Assembly: GCA_949752745.1 (NCBI GenBank) | Contig: CATKHT010000062.1 | Span: 21,028 to 85,027, forward strand | DNA from: Protula sp. h YS-2021 | Lineage: Eukaryota > Annelida > Polychaeta > Sabellida > Serpulidae | Length of the DNA stretch: 64,000 nucleotides | Direction: 5' to 3' | Shown here: positions 1 to 12,354 of the stretch, piece by piece | Layout: each line of letters begins with the position of its first letter | How positions within the stretch are numbered: the first letter of the stretch is position 1 | Made by a program: the position numbers and the translations under genes | Notes under the pieces: model-generated | The model's input: only the letters and a program-made list of their open reading frames with translations | Told to the model about the DNA's origin: nothing | Database searches by the model: none

Positions 1-2787
1 AGTTGTGATACACACTTGCGGGTTAAGATACAAAGTAGTTGGGCCTGGATTCAAACTCCCTTTCAACTGTTTTCTGCATAACATTATTTACAGGCAAACC
101 GCAAAATCAGGCAGTTTACAAAGGGTCTAAAAATTTCAGAAATTTTAAATCGCCTGGTTCAGTCAGACACTTTGAAAACTGCATTAAATTTTCAGCGAAG
201 ATGTAAACTGCCTGATGTTAGGGCTGCAAAGTTCGACAATTTGCCTGAAGTGGCATTCACTTCATAGTGTTAACTCAAAGAATTACATTTTATTTGTAAT
301 TGTCGATATTTTATATCTAAATAACTTATTTCGGGTTTAACAAGTAACAAGACAGAATCTTTTCGGCATGTATTACAATGCAATGCGTTGAAATGTGGTT
401 GTAATTACTTATTATTATTTAGAAAAGAAAACCTTGATATTTGCTAAAAATTTTCGGCAATAATGATAATGCAGGACGCCAACGTATAATAGTGTTTCAT
501 GTAAAGGGTCGTTTTTGTCACAAAATAAGTCTTGCGATAAATCAAAATTTTAAATTTAGTTGCAATGGATATAGTGGTCCTTAAATTCAAGAGCAGATGT
601 TCATCTGTCACAAAAGTGTTCCCACAATTTAAGCGAATTTTAAGCCACCTCGTATTCCCACAAATTTAAGAAAATTTAAGGCCTCCTCGATACAAAAGGA
701 TTTTAACTTGTGAATACCAAGCTATTTACAAGTTAAAATCGGTGTTTTATCATGTCACGTGAATTCGATCGAAAAGTATTTGAAACGGCAATTTTTATTT
801 GCCATCTAAAGAAAGGAACGCTAAAATACAACCACCTCATTACTACTTGCATGACACTGATATCCAAGTTGAGTTTCCAGATATCAAATAAAAGTATTGT
901 TCCAAGATGAAGAAAACCTGGACTAGGTTATTTCACTGCTATGGGGAACAACTAAAATTAAATAAGCACTTTCTGTTAACACAACAAAGTAAACGTCATT
1001 TTAAGAAAACTGACACATTTTGAGTTAAAATCAGGCAGCTTACAACGTGGCTGAAAATTTTAGGCTAAATCAAGAAAAATAATTTTCAAGTCAATAAATG
1101 ATTATTAAGCATATCGTGAAGCGAACTAGCTTGTCGATCGATGAGACCACCTCAATTATTTTAATGCAAGAAAATCTTAAAGACTGCATATTTGATTTGC
1201 CTATGACGAATGAGGCACTGTAAGAGTTTCTGGGCTGTGAAGTCTTCTCGGAAGTATTTGTGGCAGACTTTTAAACTCAGTTCTTAAAAGTGATATCAAA
1301 GTGTTATCTTGGATAGCTGGATTGCTAATCCCAATCTGTAAAAAAACAACTCCAAAAATCCTAGAAATTATAACAGAATTAACAACTCTTACTTTTTGCT
1401 GGACATTAGAGATGTAATGCACCATATCTACAGAAAAATAAAAGCAAAGATGCCTTGAGTTTCCGAAAAGAGACTTCCTCAATTTAACAGCATATGTTCA
1501 GAAACCGTTTGCAAATAGAAACCACCAGGGCTTTCACTTGATTTTTGATCGCAAGTAAAAGGCATCCCTCTGCTCCGAAGTTACTACCCTGTAATTCTTT
1601 GGTTCTATTTTGGCAATGGCACAGAATCATATGCACTGTGTAGATGTGTCAATACAGTGTAGTGTCTTACAGTTGCTTTTCAGTTACTTATAAGCTATAG
1701 ACTTTGGCAAGGATTTTTGCGAATGTGCCATTGTTACCCGGTTTCCGGCACTTGCATGTCGAGAAAGTGTGATAGAATACGTAAGATCCAGACGTTAATT
1801 TTCTCTACTCATCAGGCAACTTAATTCCTCAAACCCATTTAAAAAGGAAAAATTTTGCTATTTTAATATTATTTTATTCACTATATTATTAATTAAAGCC
1901 CTTACTTGGTTCCAGAAATCGAAAACATGGTCATTGTGCCATTATTTTATGACTCTGAAGAAAACGTTGCACACCTTCAATATCTGATCTATCCCTGTGT
2001 GGAATTGTAATGCAATTCTATTAATAGTTTTTGGAGATGAAGCCTTGACAAAGCGTCGTAAACAAGCTCTGTCATTTGGCATTTTTTCACGAATCCAAAT
2101 TAAAAGACAACATTGCACACTTTCATAATATGTTTTATCAGTGTGTTAAATTTCAAAACAATCGCATCATAGTTACAAGATATAGATCGAGCCGGTTCCA
2201 TTACGCTGACAAAACTGCATGAACACTAAATTTTACCAGAAGTCAAAATTGTGCCATTTTTAACATTATAAGGATTTTGTTGGTAAATAAAATCCCCTAA
2301 TTACAGCAAGGGGCAGTCCTTGTTTGTTATTCGGGAACGTTCATTGGCTGATGAATAATGTGAGTGGCGCATCGTGTGGATCTGAAGGCTTTCTCCTGAA
2401 TGAGAACTCACTTTTAAGACGGAGATAGTTAAAATGTTATAATCTGAATTGCTGCATGTATATAGCTGTTGGTTAGAAGGCTTACGGATTAAAAATCAGG
2501 ATTTAGAGTTACTCGGATTTATAAAGCGTCGCTAGTACGAACATTATTAGTTGATGCTCTAGCAATTTCTGAACTGTGCGGGAATTTCGCCTGCTGTGTA
2601 ATGACTGCGTGCTCGCTAGACGGTCGATTCCAGCTTAATTAATGGCTGTTTAATTCGACAGTTGCCTTTTCTGGCTTATCATAGTGTGGGATTTTATCTA
2701 CTGTTTAAAGACTGTGTGCCGTGCCCGGTGGATTACACACTTAATTAACTGCGATTTGTTTGGCTATTTGGACGTATCAAAGATAAG
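1..2787. other. AT-rich noncoding flank
   Basis: I see no supported gene here. The sequence is AT-rich, and the one longer open frame (minus strand, 1201-1482) has no recognisable motif or promoter. The last few hundred bases may include the 5' end of the DIRS-like element that follows, but no repeat defining that end was found. Confidence 0.5.
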
Positions 2788-3701
2788 ATGGCACCGAAAA
2801 AACGCCCTACTACTGCAGTAGATAAGCCACCTAAAAACCGAAAGCGTCCAAGATTGACAGGTTAACGTCTATTGTGGAGTCCCTGAAAGCAAGAATTACA
2901 ACCTTTGAGAAACGTCTCCATACCACGCCTGACCATACTCCCATCGAAGCGGTACAAACGCCACAGGAGGACATGACTCTAGATGACCTCAGGCAAATGG
3001 AACCATTGAACAGCCGGGTGGACTCCATTTTGCAACAACGTCCAACATCGGAGCTTTCTACAGCCAGAACTTCAAGTAATACTAACAAAAACCCCCGCCT
3101 GTCCGCAGCTCGCCCGGTTCGTATGTCTATTCTGTGGCCCCATCAGATGATACACCGCGCCGGGGCCAAAGATCTCGCCTTTGATGATATCACGCGTGCA
3201 GAATATGTCGCGGGAACATGCAATATTATTCAACTTCCAGAGATCTCCCAACTGGAAAAAGACTGTAGAATAGACCATATGAAATATATGATGTCTCTCG
3301 TTGCTGTCTTCCCATGGCCCAAGGTCCGCTCTCTGTATGCAGCAGCGCTTGAAGATATTCAAGGTGATATGAGGCAATGGCCCGACTCACTGTCCTCCCT
3401 GAAAGAAACCATATTGCTGTCTCACCAACCCAACGGCCCATCGAGAAGAAACGCCAGTCCTCAGCTTTGCCGCAAGTATAACTTTGATACTTGCATGTTT
3501 CCACACTGCAAGTTTCAGCATGCCTGCATCCATTGCTGGAACGAGTCCGGATCCCTACTGTCACATCCAGTTCGCGACTGTTCCCAAGGGAAGATCAACA
3601 CCCACAGACCGGCAAAAACGGAGAAGGCAATACGAAGACAACATACCCTCGATAAACAATACGTCGGGGGATACTGCTGCATTCACGCCTCTTCTTTATA
3701 A
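2788..3701 (+). pseudogene. DIRS gag-like protein, frameshifted
   Basis: The first ATG (2788) opens a short frame with a basic, NLS-like start (MAPKKR) that stops near 2865. The main frame, open from about 2850 to 3701, has no early ATG, so one frameshift near 2850 separates the two. The long frame has a helical middle and a Cys/His cluster near its end (CRKYNFDTC, HCKFQHACIHC, then HP and C), as in the zinc-binding region of DIRS gag proteins. It probably packaged the element's RNA. The assignment rests on this cluster and on the position before the RT. Confidence 0.7.
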
Positions 3702-3745
3702 TGTCGGTAACATGCTTTCGATTTATAATCAAGTTTGCAGTATAA

Positions 3746-5379
3746 ATGCGCCCAATTCCCCCGGGGGCTTGTATTTCTGTACCCAGTAATCTTAACATAC
3801 CACTATGGCGATCTTTGCTAGTTGACTATAGTGATAAGCGGGTATGTGATTATTTGCAATTTGGGTGGCCGATTAATTACCAAAGGGATTTTGCCCCACA
3901 GGGAGTGGAATTTAATTATAATCACAGTTCCGCAATCAGACACGCTTATCGAGTTGATGAAGTGATAAACAGTGACTTAGCTATGGGGGCATTAATTGGT
4001 CCGTTTCAACAACCCCCACTGGGAACAACATTAACCTGCTCTCCCTTACAAGTGATATCTAAGGACCCCTCTAAATTAAGGGTGGTAGTGGATGCTAGTT
4101 TTCCCGAAGAATTATCTCTTAATGATGGAATTCCCACAGACGACTTCTAAAGGCAACCATTTAAGTTATCGTATCCATCAGTGGAAATATTTGCAGAAAT
4201 GGTGCGAAAAAGGGTAAGGGCTGCCTTATGTTTAAAACAGATTTGTCAAACTTTTATAAACAGATTCCTATTTGCCCAAAAGACTGGAGTTTGTGTGGAA
4301 TTATGTGGCTTATATTATCTTTATGTGCGTCAGTTTTTTGGCCTACGGTCCAGTGCGTTGGCGTGTCAGCGCACGTCGTTGTGTGTTAAGTATATAATGG
4401 GTCGCCAAGGGTATGAGATTTGTACTTATCTCGATGATTATGGTGGTGTTGAGGTGCCTCGAAAGGCACTTATGGCGTTTCAAACGTTAAGGCAGTTGTT
4501 GCAAATCTTGGTTTGGCAGAGAATAAGCAAAAGGCTTGTTTTCCTAGCACGCGAATGATTTTCCTAGGAATCCATTTTGATTCCTATGCACTTACGCTAA
4601 CAATCCCACCTGAAAAGCTGCAGGTGTGTCGCCGGCTACTAAAGGAGTGGCTTGAATTTGCCGTTTGCACCAAACGGCAGTTACAAAGTTTGGTTTGAAA
4701 ATTGGTGCACGTTTCGGCATGCATAAGTGGGGGCAAAATATTTATTAACAGGATGCTTAATTTGCTGCGCAGTGTATCAGACAAACAGCAAGACTATTCG
4801 GTAAAACTGACGGAAGAGTTCAAAGCAGATGTTAAATTCTTCTACTATTTTATGCATGACTTTAATGGGGTTTCTATTATGCGGGAACTTGAATATTTGC
4901 CCCCGGTTCCCGGGGGAATATTTGCTAGTGATGCTAGTAAGACGGGTATTGCGGCGGTCAACTATTGCGAGAAGAGTTATTTCAGCATTACATTAAAAGA
5001 AGAACACAAATCTTTTTCTATTCACGTATTAGAAATGCTGGGGCTAATAGCAGCAGTTAAGGTGTTCGGTGGTCACTGGGGTGGCAACAAAATAAAGGCG
5101 TACTGCGATAATCAATGTACGGTCATAGCGGTAAACACCGGCAAATCCAGAGATATCATGATGCAAGCTTGTTTAAGGGAACTGTTTTACTGGCTATCTA
5201 TCTATTCGTTTGAAGTACAATGTGTTTACATACCAAGCAAAAGAAATATTTTCCCGGACATTTTGAGCAGGTTATGTGATGCTAGGTATAAATGCCAGTT
5301 GCGAAAACTGATACGGAATGGAGACTGGAGACGAGTTCCTGCACCGTATCAGTTACTGAGTTTCACGCACAGTTGGTGA
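3746..5379 (+). pseudogene. DIRS reverse transcriptase-RNase H, interrupted
   Basis: The RT begins with a block around 3790-4150 resembling the DIRS fingers region (QFGWPINY, then LRVVVDAS). The catalytic YLDD box is at 4427-4438. RNase H follows, with its first acidic residue in FASDASKTG (about 4920) and later AYCDNQ and DILSRLC. A TAA interrupts the frame at 4148-4150. A part near 4230-4400 is readable only in another frame, which implies two compensating frameshifts. A TGA lies in frame at 4696-4698, at a place where relatives usually have glycine. The enzyme would have copied element RNA into DNA; this copy cannot make it. Confidence 0.85.
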
Positions 5380-6387
5380 AAGAAGTAGTTAGTGTCACAG
5401 GCCTAATGTGTTTTTTTCTTTGTTTAGAGCTAAACCAGGCGGTGGTGAAGTCCTTGGCTCGCCAGATTTACCAGGTCAAAGGGGATGCGTATGCCCTGGG
5501 AACCAACAAAAACAGACATTGTCAGATAAAGGCATTTTTGTTGTTCGCACTCTTTTGTAATTTTACTCCAGTTCCTGTATCGAGTGATAATTTACAACGT
5601 TATTTAATGTTTTTGGCACGATCCGTGCAAACTTTTCAGGCATTGAAAAATTACATGGATGGAGTTCGTTTTCACCACTGTCAACTAGGATATCAATTTA
5701 GAGTCTCCCAGGACTTTCAAGTGCAACTGTTGTTAAGAGGGTTAAGAAAAAAATTGTCAGCGTGTGAGAGTCATAAATTACCAATTACTATCAACATACT
5801 TCGGCATATTTACTTTTGTTTAGATCTTACAAGTAAACTGCATGTCACTCTATGGGCATCATTTTTAGTGGCATTTTTCGGGTTTTTTAGAAAATCAAAT
5901 GTGGTACCACCGAGTGCTCAAGCGTTTTGTTTAGATAAACATCTGATAAACATCTGGTTCCTTTGTTAAAACGTCATTTGGATACTTAGTTAGCATTAAA
6001 TGGTCCAAGACTGATCAATTTCATCAGGCAACTCACCAAATTCCTCTTTCTGAAATACCCCAGTCACCCCTTTGCCCAGTTACGGCCTTGAAAAATATGT
6101 TTCAGCTAATACCTGCTCCAGATAATTCTCAAGCCTTCGTTGTTCCATTTAAAGGACGAGTGTTAACTCTGACTCATTTTTCATTTGTAAGTTTTCTACG
6201 TAAATTCTTGCAACAGTGTGGATATGACACCTCCCGGTTTTCTGGTCATAGTTTCAGGTCAGGGGGATTACAGGAAGGGGCCAAATGTTCTAATATACTA
6301 ACGTCTGATTTAATGACTCACGGTTTGTGGAAATCAGATGCTATTAATTGCTATTTTGATCGCTCTATTGCGGTTCGAAAAAAGTGA
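5292..6387 (+). pseudogene. DIRS tyrosine recombinase, interrupted
   Basis: The recombinase overlaps the RNase H end in another frame, which is common in DIRS elements. The N-terminal core-binding part is in 5380-5850. The first catalytic arginine lies in FFRKSNVVP (about 5880). After a break between about 5970 and 6087 the frame changes, and the C-terminal block at 6088-6387 supplies the H-x-x-R motif (GHSFRSGG, about 6243) and the probable nucleophile tyrosine in NCYFDRS (about 6353). This enzyme integrates the circular DNA intermediate by strand exchange. All catalytic positions can be recognised, but the frame is broken. Confidence 0.85.
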
Positions 6388-9300
6388 GCTTGGCGCTTAA
6401 AGACAGGTCCTTGAAATCAGCATGATGGACGGCATATTTCCCACTAAATTCTGTTTATAGATGGTTTAGGGTAATACTGTCCATCTGGTTTCTATTCTAT
6501 TATTTTAAGTTCTTTTTTTTTTGGCTGGTGTTTGGCGGAGTTTTGTATTTTAATTAGGGGCATCAGTGTTAAATCATGTCTCTTTGTATTGTGTATATTA
6601 ATGCGGAAATATACACAATACACGTATCCAGAACAAGACTACAGGGACGCGGTCTTATTTTTGAGATGGTTCCATCTTAGGATTTGATCTTATCCCGACG
6701 CGTCCTTCCCAATTTAAGTTTTCAAAAGACCTATACTGCAATTCGTTGTATTGTTTTGTACTTTCAATTCAGCAATTTCATGATAATTAGTGTCCTTTAT
6801 ATACTGACGGTTTTAGCACTCTAACCGTGGTCCTTGCATCCACGTACAAGTTATTTGAAAGGGGAATTGTGTTTGTTTAGCACATATAATACAAATTTGT
6901 AATGTTGGTATCTAATTTGATTGTTATTAAAATTATCTTGAAGCTCTTTATTAAATTCGCCGCATCATTTAGCAACCTCTTTTTGACTTTATGCTATTGG
7001 TTTGTGCTCACTGTCACTTTCAAAAAGTTTTTGAGTTGTAAAAATTTATTACGCAAGTAAAAAAAAGATAAATTGATAACTTAAGCAAGATATTTGAACT
7101 AATTTACAAAACATGCGTTTGTTAAAGTATAGTATTTTTGGCGTAGAAAATAATTACAAAGGTACTGTTCGTTGAATTAATCCTGGTGAATTCTCACAAA
7201 TACTAATGAGCTTCAATTTGTCACAAATACTAAGTGGCTTGCATGTTCGGACTTACGGAATTGCAATGATTGAAACTTTGTGTTTTAGTTGTTTTATTTA
7301 GGAACAGAAAATAATTTTTATTGAAAATTGCAGTAAAGCATTGTTATTTGAGATTCATAATTAACTTGCTTCTTATCAATTATAATTTATGATATGAGCC
7401 TTAAATGCGCTTTTGTAAAGAGATATTTTGATTAATATATATGCAATGCCATACATTTGTTTACAACTTTCAATTTTGAATATTTAAATTTGCTCTTTGC
7501 CCCTATTTATGAAAAAAACATTGGCATTTTAAGGGATGCATGCACAGATAAGACAGGAACTTCAGGTTGGGAATTTCCATCACATTTTTCACATGAAAGG
7601 AAATTTAGTGCTGTGAATCGTTTAAATCAACGACTTTACAAAGTCATTGATACTTTCAGTACATCTGTCAAATCTATATATGATGTACTGTATCGTTTTG
7701 TGTGCAGTTCATGAATATAATTAATAGGGTTTTAGATAGTAATAGACAGTTGCATTATTATTTAAAACATCTAATTTAATCTTAAAAACTTGTTTTGATG
7801 CACAATAAACTGACTAGATTGTTTCTTATTAAATGGACTATATGACGCATATTTTTGATAAGATTAAATGTCTTATTGAACTTTAGAACTTAACTGAACT
7901 AATTTAACATTAAAATGAGTTTTTCCCCTAATAATATCTAATGTTCGTGCACAATTAAATGAAATAAGAAATATTAATGAATGAATAACATAATCTGCGA
8001 TGGTGATAAAAACACAGAGATACTAGCACTCTATTGAGTGACAATCGTCCAGAGGCAGAAATGGAAAAGCATGGGAAGCTTCAAGTGGAACATTCTTTCT
8101 CAGAGACCGGCTTTAGGGCGACTTTTCCAACTGCTTTAGTGGTTTAACACCGAGCTTACCCATGACCCATCTGTGCTGCAGTAATATAAAACGACCACAC
8201 ACAAGATGACTGAAATAGCCAGGAAGAGCTGCAAATATCCCCTTTTCTCCTCCTAGATACATTCAAGTGCAGTATCGTGGGCAGTATGTGGCATAGCAAC
8301 TCTGTTACGCAAAGCAAAAAGAGTGTAGTCATCAAGCCTTCTTCAGCATCAGACTGGCTTATGGCGTTCGTGCCAATGTGGCTAATGAAGCCTTGTAGAG
8401 AGCGGTTCGAGTATGTAAAATTTACGTACATTTTCTTATTAATGAGAGTGTATCGATTATTTTTACGTTGGAAACCTAGAAATCTTTTGTATTTACCCTT
8501 GCTGGGGATCTCGAAATTCATTCACTGTTACCAAATTGGTATGAATTTTACTTCACAAATGAAGTTTGTAACGAATGGTTTAGAACTAAATCTAGAGGCT
8601 TTAATGCAGTTATGAGAAGCTGGAATGTATGAGAATATTGAACATTCAATGATTTTATTACAGATGATTAGCTTATTTTTTCACGCGATTCTATGAAGTT
8701 TCATAATACTTGTCTGTGCATGGATTTAATATATTTGGTTAGATTTTATACATTTGGTGTAATAATTTGTGTGGGTTAGGTTTCTAAATACGTATTACAA
8801 TACTTGGGCTTACACATTTCTCGTCCAAAGAATATAAGTTAGAAAGAAAATATTGAGGATCGTCGAAAGCAAGTAAAAGTGTTTAGTAACAGTTTGTCAA
8901 CGATGTTATACTTAACTCTATTAGTCACAATGAAAGTTGTTGCGAGGAAAAATCGTAAAAAAGTGTTAATTGGACGTAAAACCTACCGCTTGCATTTGCT
9001 ACAAAAAACGCAGTAAGTAGTCAGTAATATGTACGCTTTACTAAGTGGTCTATCCTTAAAGCAGGAGTGAGAGCTTGAGAATTGAGAAAAGCAAATGCAA
9101 AACTTTTGACAGCAATTGCTTCACTTGGCATGGATGTTGGTTTTTAGGAATTGCCACAAGCTTTTAGCAATGTAGGAGTCTGTTAGGTTTTCAGGAACCA
9201 TTGATAGCTACTTTCAGTGAGTTATTGGTATCCGAAAGGTTTGTGCATGGCATAGTTAAATTGGCAAGTTAATATCTAATAAAAGAGAGTACAGTATTGC

Positions 9301-9756
9301 GGTTTCATAATCGTGTTTATTGTAGAAGTTTGATATATCATTTAAATGTTGATTTGCGATGTAAGAGTGGTGTAACGTGATAAATTATGAGATGTAAATT
9401 TTGTAGAGAAAAAACAATCTAACCATGAAATTGCACTAAGCGATAACAGGTATACTGGAAAAATACTGGATACTGTATATCGCGAAAGTAGAAAAAATTA
9501 CAGTGAAAAACCACACATTCTTAGATATTTATATTTTTATGTGATTATAATTACAATTAATAAATATTCATGTTTCATACCGCAACTATCAATTTTCTTC
9601 CTAGTGCTGTTCAAACAATTGTTTTATGCATTGTACATTAGTGATCTCCATTGTCACTAGAAGTTTCAATCTTCTCTAAATTAAATAACTATTTTATAAT
9701 ATTCATAGTTTTTATTACTCGTAATGGGGTTTGTTAATTCTGTTATTTGTGAATGT
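6388..9756. other. AT-rich noncoding region
   Basis: Strongly AT-rich DNA with frequent stops in all frames. The first ~300 bp may be the 3' end of the DIRS-like element. Short open frames at 7457-7714 and 8277-8615 have no motif, promoter or neighbour to support them, so I do not call genes. Confidence 0.5.
6586..6621. repeat. Perfect 14-bp inverted repeat with 8-nt loop
   Basis: The arms at 6586-6599 and 6608-6621 are exact reverse complements (arm GTATTGTGTATATT) around an 8-base loop. The repeat lies about 200 bp after the recombinase frame and may belong to the terminal region of the DIRS-like element. Its function is unknown. Confidence 0.7.
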
Positions 9757-9762
9757 ATGAAA
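9757..9762. repeat. 6-bp target site duplication, left (ATGAAA)
   Basis: ATGAAA directly precedes the left terminus AGTAGG and recurs at 16774-16779 directly after the right terminus. A 6-bp duplication is the rule for Polinton integration. Confidence 0.85.
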
Positions 9763-9804
9763 AGTAGGAAAAATAGGGTTCGAAAACAGGAAGTGACGTC
9801 ATCA

Positions 9805-9989
9805 ACCCCCCCTCCCCCCTCCCCCCTCCCCCCCTAGGGTCGAATGTCAAGGACCCCCCCTAGGGGTCGACTGTCATCGGTAAAAATCTGAGGACCCCCC
9901 CAGGGGTCGACTGTCATCGGTAAAAAAATCTGAGGACCCCCCCCTAGGCTCGACTGTCAAGGACCCCCCCCCCCCTAGGGCTAAGAAAA
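9805..9989 (+). promoter_or_regulatory. C-tract / GTCGAC repeat module
   Basis: Several copies of a unit made of GTCGACTGTCA followed by AAGGACCCCCC or TGAGGACCCCCC. The same combination, GTCGAC next to AGGACC and a C-tract, recurs in both divergent promoters of the large Polinton (20728-20860 and 35271-35453), where it lies between TATA boxes. A cis-regulatory or origin role is inferred from that placement. The G-rich strand could also form quadruplexes. Confidence 0.5.
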
Positions 9990-10150
9990 TTTTGCGATTT
10001 CAGCATAGTTATCCTTTTCAGACTATTCTAAGCAACTTTGGTTTTCATGACCCCCCCCCCCCCTAGGGCTAAGAAAATTTTGCGATTTCAGCATAGTTAT
10101 CCTTTTCAGACTATTCTAAACAACTTTGGTTTTCATGACACCCCCCCCTC
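9978..10150 (+). repeat. ~90-bp tandem repeat, two copies
   Basis: Two near-identical units, each starting with a C-run and CTAGGGCTAAG and ending TTTTCATGA. The right arm has three copies of the same unit (16275-16545), so copy number has changed since the arms were last identical. Confidence 0.8.
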
Positions 10151-10154
10151 TTAC

Positions 10155-10690
10155 TTAAAATTGTGATAACTTTCGTTATAGTTAACCAATTGTATGAAAA
10201 TTTCACCATTTGATTCAGTGTTATGTAAAGTTTTGTCATAAAGTAATCATGGGCTACTTGCGCAGCTGGCTGTGTGCATATTTATAGCATGTAGCCATTT
10301 TAACTTAAAACTGGGATAACTTTTGTTATACTTGACCGATTTACCTGGAAATTTCACTGTTTGATTCAGTTTTCTATCTTTTTTTTGACATAGTCATGGG
10401 CTATTTGCACAGCTGGCTGTATGCATATTTATAGCATGTAGCCATTTTAACTTAAAACTGAGATAACTTTTGTTATACTTGACCGATTTACCTGGAAATT
10501 TCACTGTTTGATTCAGTTTTCTATCTAGTTTTGACATAGTCATGGGCTATTTGCACAGCTCGCTGTATGCATATTTATAGCACGTAGCCATTTTAACTTA
10601 AAACTGGGATAACTTTTGTTATACTTGACCGATTTACATGAAAATTTCACCATTTTGTTCAGTTATTTCTTGTGTTATTTCGCGGATGAA
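10155..10690 (+). repeat. ~148-bp tandem repeats, about four copies
   Basis: Units begin near 10168, 10313, 10460 and 10607 with a GGGATAACTTTTGTTATAC-type start, and contain TTTGATTCAGTTTT, GCTGTATGCATATTT and AGCCATTTTAACTT. The same family, at ~160-bp period, fills the arms of element 3 (57060-58150 and 60180-60860). That links the two small elements. The mirror copy is at about 15770-16270. Confidence 0.85.
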
Positions 10691-10755
10691 TACCATATTG
10701 GCTTGACCGCTAGATGTCTCTGCTGTGCAGCTCTAAAACTGTATGTGAGACATTC

Positions 10756-10768
10756 TGCTGAGTCAGCA
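10756..10768 (+). promoter_or_regulatory. T-MARE palindrome (bZIP Maf/AP-1 type site)
   Basis: TGCTGAGTCAGCA is a perfect 13-bp T-MARE, the palindrome bound by Maf-family bZIP dimers. Further copies lie at 10867-10879 and, in the right arm, at 15548-15560 and 15659-15671. Element 3 has one at 58449-58461. Repeated occurrence in the arms of related elements suggests selection; binding itself is inferred. Confidence 0.55.
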
Positions 10769-11681
10769 ATTTTAACCAGTTTGAACAAGTTACACACCAT
10801 ATTTTGATTACATGTAAGTAGCATAAAAGCATGAGTGAAACATGCATTTCAACCAGTGATAAATTCTGCTGAGTCAGCAATTTTAACAAATTTGAACAAG
10901 TTACACACCATACACCATCGAAGTAGTATACCTTTTTGTTCTGCTTGGACAAACTTTTTGTTTTTATGACTCTATGACATTATGTGACAACATGCGACTG
11001 TGACATTATGTGACTTTATGTAATCTATGACATTATGTGACTCTCTATGACTTTTTTTTTAACATAATAGCCATATTTCTATGTCTATTTTCACTATTAT
11101 TATTATGCTAATATTTAATTAGTCATATTTCAATGGTTTTATTACAATAACCACACGCACACACAGCATAGGAATAAGTACATGAAAGGTCTCAGAGTGT
11201 GGGGAAACCAATCAATAAATTTCAGAGTGCACTCGTTCAGAGCGTGGGAACGATCAATAATTTGAGAAGGAATGGGATTTTCCCTACGTCAAGTCCAATG
11301 TTATGTTTTATGTTATAGTAGTTGGAAAATGGTGCAAACTTTAGCAAATGTAGTTTTTGACAACATATGATATATAAAATAAGTTTTAGCATTTTACCAT
11401 GGTACTTATTCAACTATTCTAAAGTTATAGTTGTGTAGAAATGGTGGTTCTAGACCAACTTTAACAAATTTAGTTTTTCACGTTTCAAACAATTCTACCA
11501 CTTGGTTGGTTGGTTGATTGTTGGAAAATGGGAAGTGAAAATGTGGATAGTTATGTAGGAAAAACTGCACCCATTCAAACATGTGTTCGAATGGCAAGCC
11601 CATTTAAAAGATGTGTTCGAATGGCAAGCCCATTCAAAACACGCGTTTGAATAATTTTTGGAAGATATTAGGTCGTGGTAT

Positions 11682-12134
11682 TGTTCAACAAATTGTTCAA
11701 CATGTTCAACATGTTCAACATGTTGTTGTTCAACATGTTCAACATGTTGTTGTTCAACATGTTCAACATGTTGTTGTTCAACATGTTCAACATGTTGTTG
11801 CTCAACATGTTCAACATGTTGTTGTTCAACATGTTCAACATGTTGTTGTTCAACATGTTCAACATGTTGTTGTTCAACATGTTCAACATGTTGTTGTTCA
11901 ACATGTTCAACATGTTGTTGTTCAACATGTTCAACATGTTGTTGTTCAACATGTTCAACATGTTGTTGTTCAACATGTTCAACATGTTCAACATATTGTT
12001 CAACATGTTCAACATGTTGTTGTTCAACATGTTCAACATGTTGTTCAACATGTTCAACATGTTCAATATGTTGTTCAACATATTCAACAAGTTCAACATG
12101 TTCTTCAACATGTTGTTGTTCAACAAGTTGTTGT
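11682..12134 (+). repeat. GTTCAACATGTTCAAC palindromic array
   Basis: About 450 bp built from overlapping CAACATGTTG and TTGAACATGTTCAA-type palindromes with a 24-27-bp higher-order unit. The array ends directly at a TATA box (12135-12142). It has no stops in several frames, but the resulting long open frames are low-complexity artefacts. The inverted copy lies just upstream of the zinc-finger gene in the right arm (14328-14747), so it probably works as an operator or enhancer array. Confidence 0.8.
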
Positions 12135-12292
12135 ATATAAAGCTATGTTTAAAGACTTTCTCATCATTTGAATTGTGTAGGTTGAACCGAAAGGATGTAT
12201 CAATGCAACATTTGTTCAAAATCTTACAACTGGCCACAAAGGCAAACGTGATAAAGTTATTTCTAAACATATTAAGTCAACTCACTATAAAG

Positions 12293-12301
12293 TATAAAAG
12301 G
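12293..12301 (+). promoter_or_regulatory. TATA box of the PC4-like gene
   Basis: TATAAAAGG lies 54 bp before the ATG at 12355, an ordinary distance for a short 5' leader. Confidence 0.7.
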
Positions 12302-12354
12302 TAGCCGCCCTCAGACCTAACACACATTCTATATCAAGATACTGAAGTGTGAAC

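Larger units (their letters stand above)
2788..6387 (+). mobile_element. Degraded DIRS-like tyrosine-recombinase retroelement
   Basis: Three consecutive coding blocks run rightward in the DIRS order: a gag-like protein, reverse transcriptase with RNase H, and a tyrosine recombinase. DIRS elements insert through a tyrosine recombinase instead of an integrase and have no ordinary LTRs, which fits the absence of flanking LTRs here. All three blocks carry frameshifts or stops, so this copy is dead. The element boundaries were not found; the limits given are those of the coding region. Confidence 0.85.
9763..12239 (+). repeat. Left terminal inverted repeat of element 1
   Basis: Pairs with 14216-16773 as reverse complement over nearly its whole length. 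The two arms differ mainly in repeat copy number: two versus three ~90-bp units, and one GTTCAAC unit more on the left. The inner end reaches into the start of the zinc-finger gene, so a truncated copy of that gene's first codons (ATG at 12195) is present here and stops after about 18 codons. Confidence 0.85.

Noticed and set aside
11611..12304. Several 160-209-codon open frames on both strands across the GTTCAAC array (also 14208-14817, 58180-58582, 59778-60228)
   Set aside because: They are products of a stop-free simple repeat, read as endless QHV, NML or STC strings in all frames, and are mirrored in the opposite arm. No codon structure or start context supports translation.
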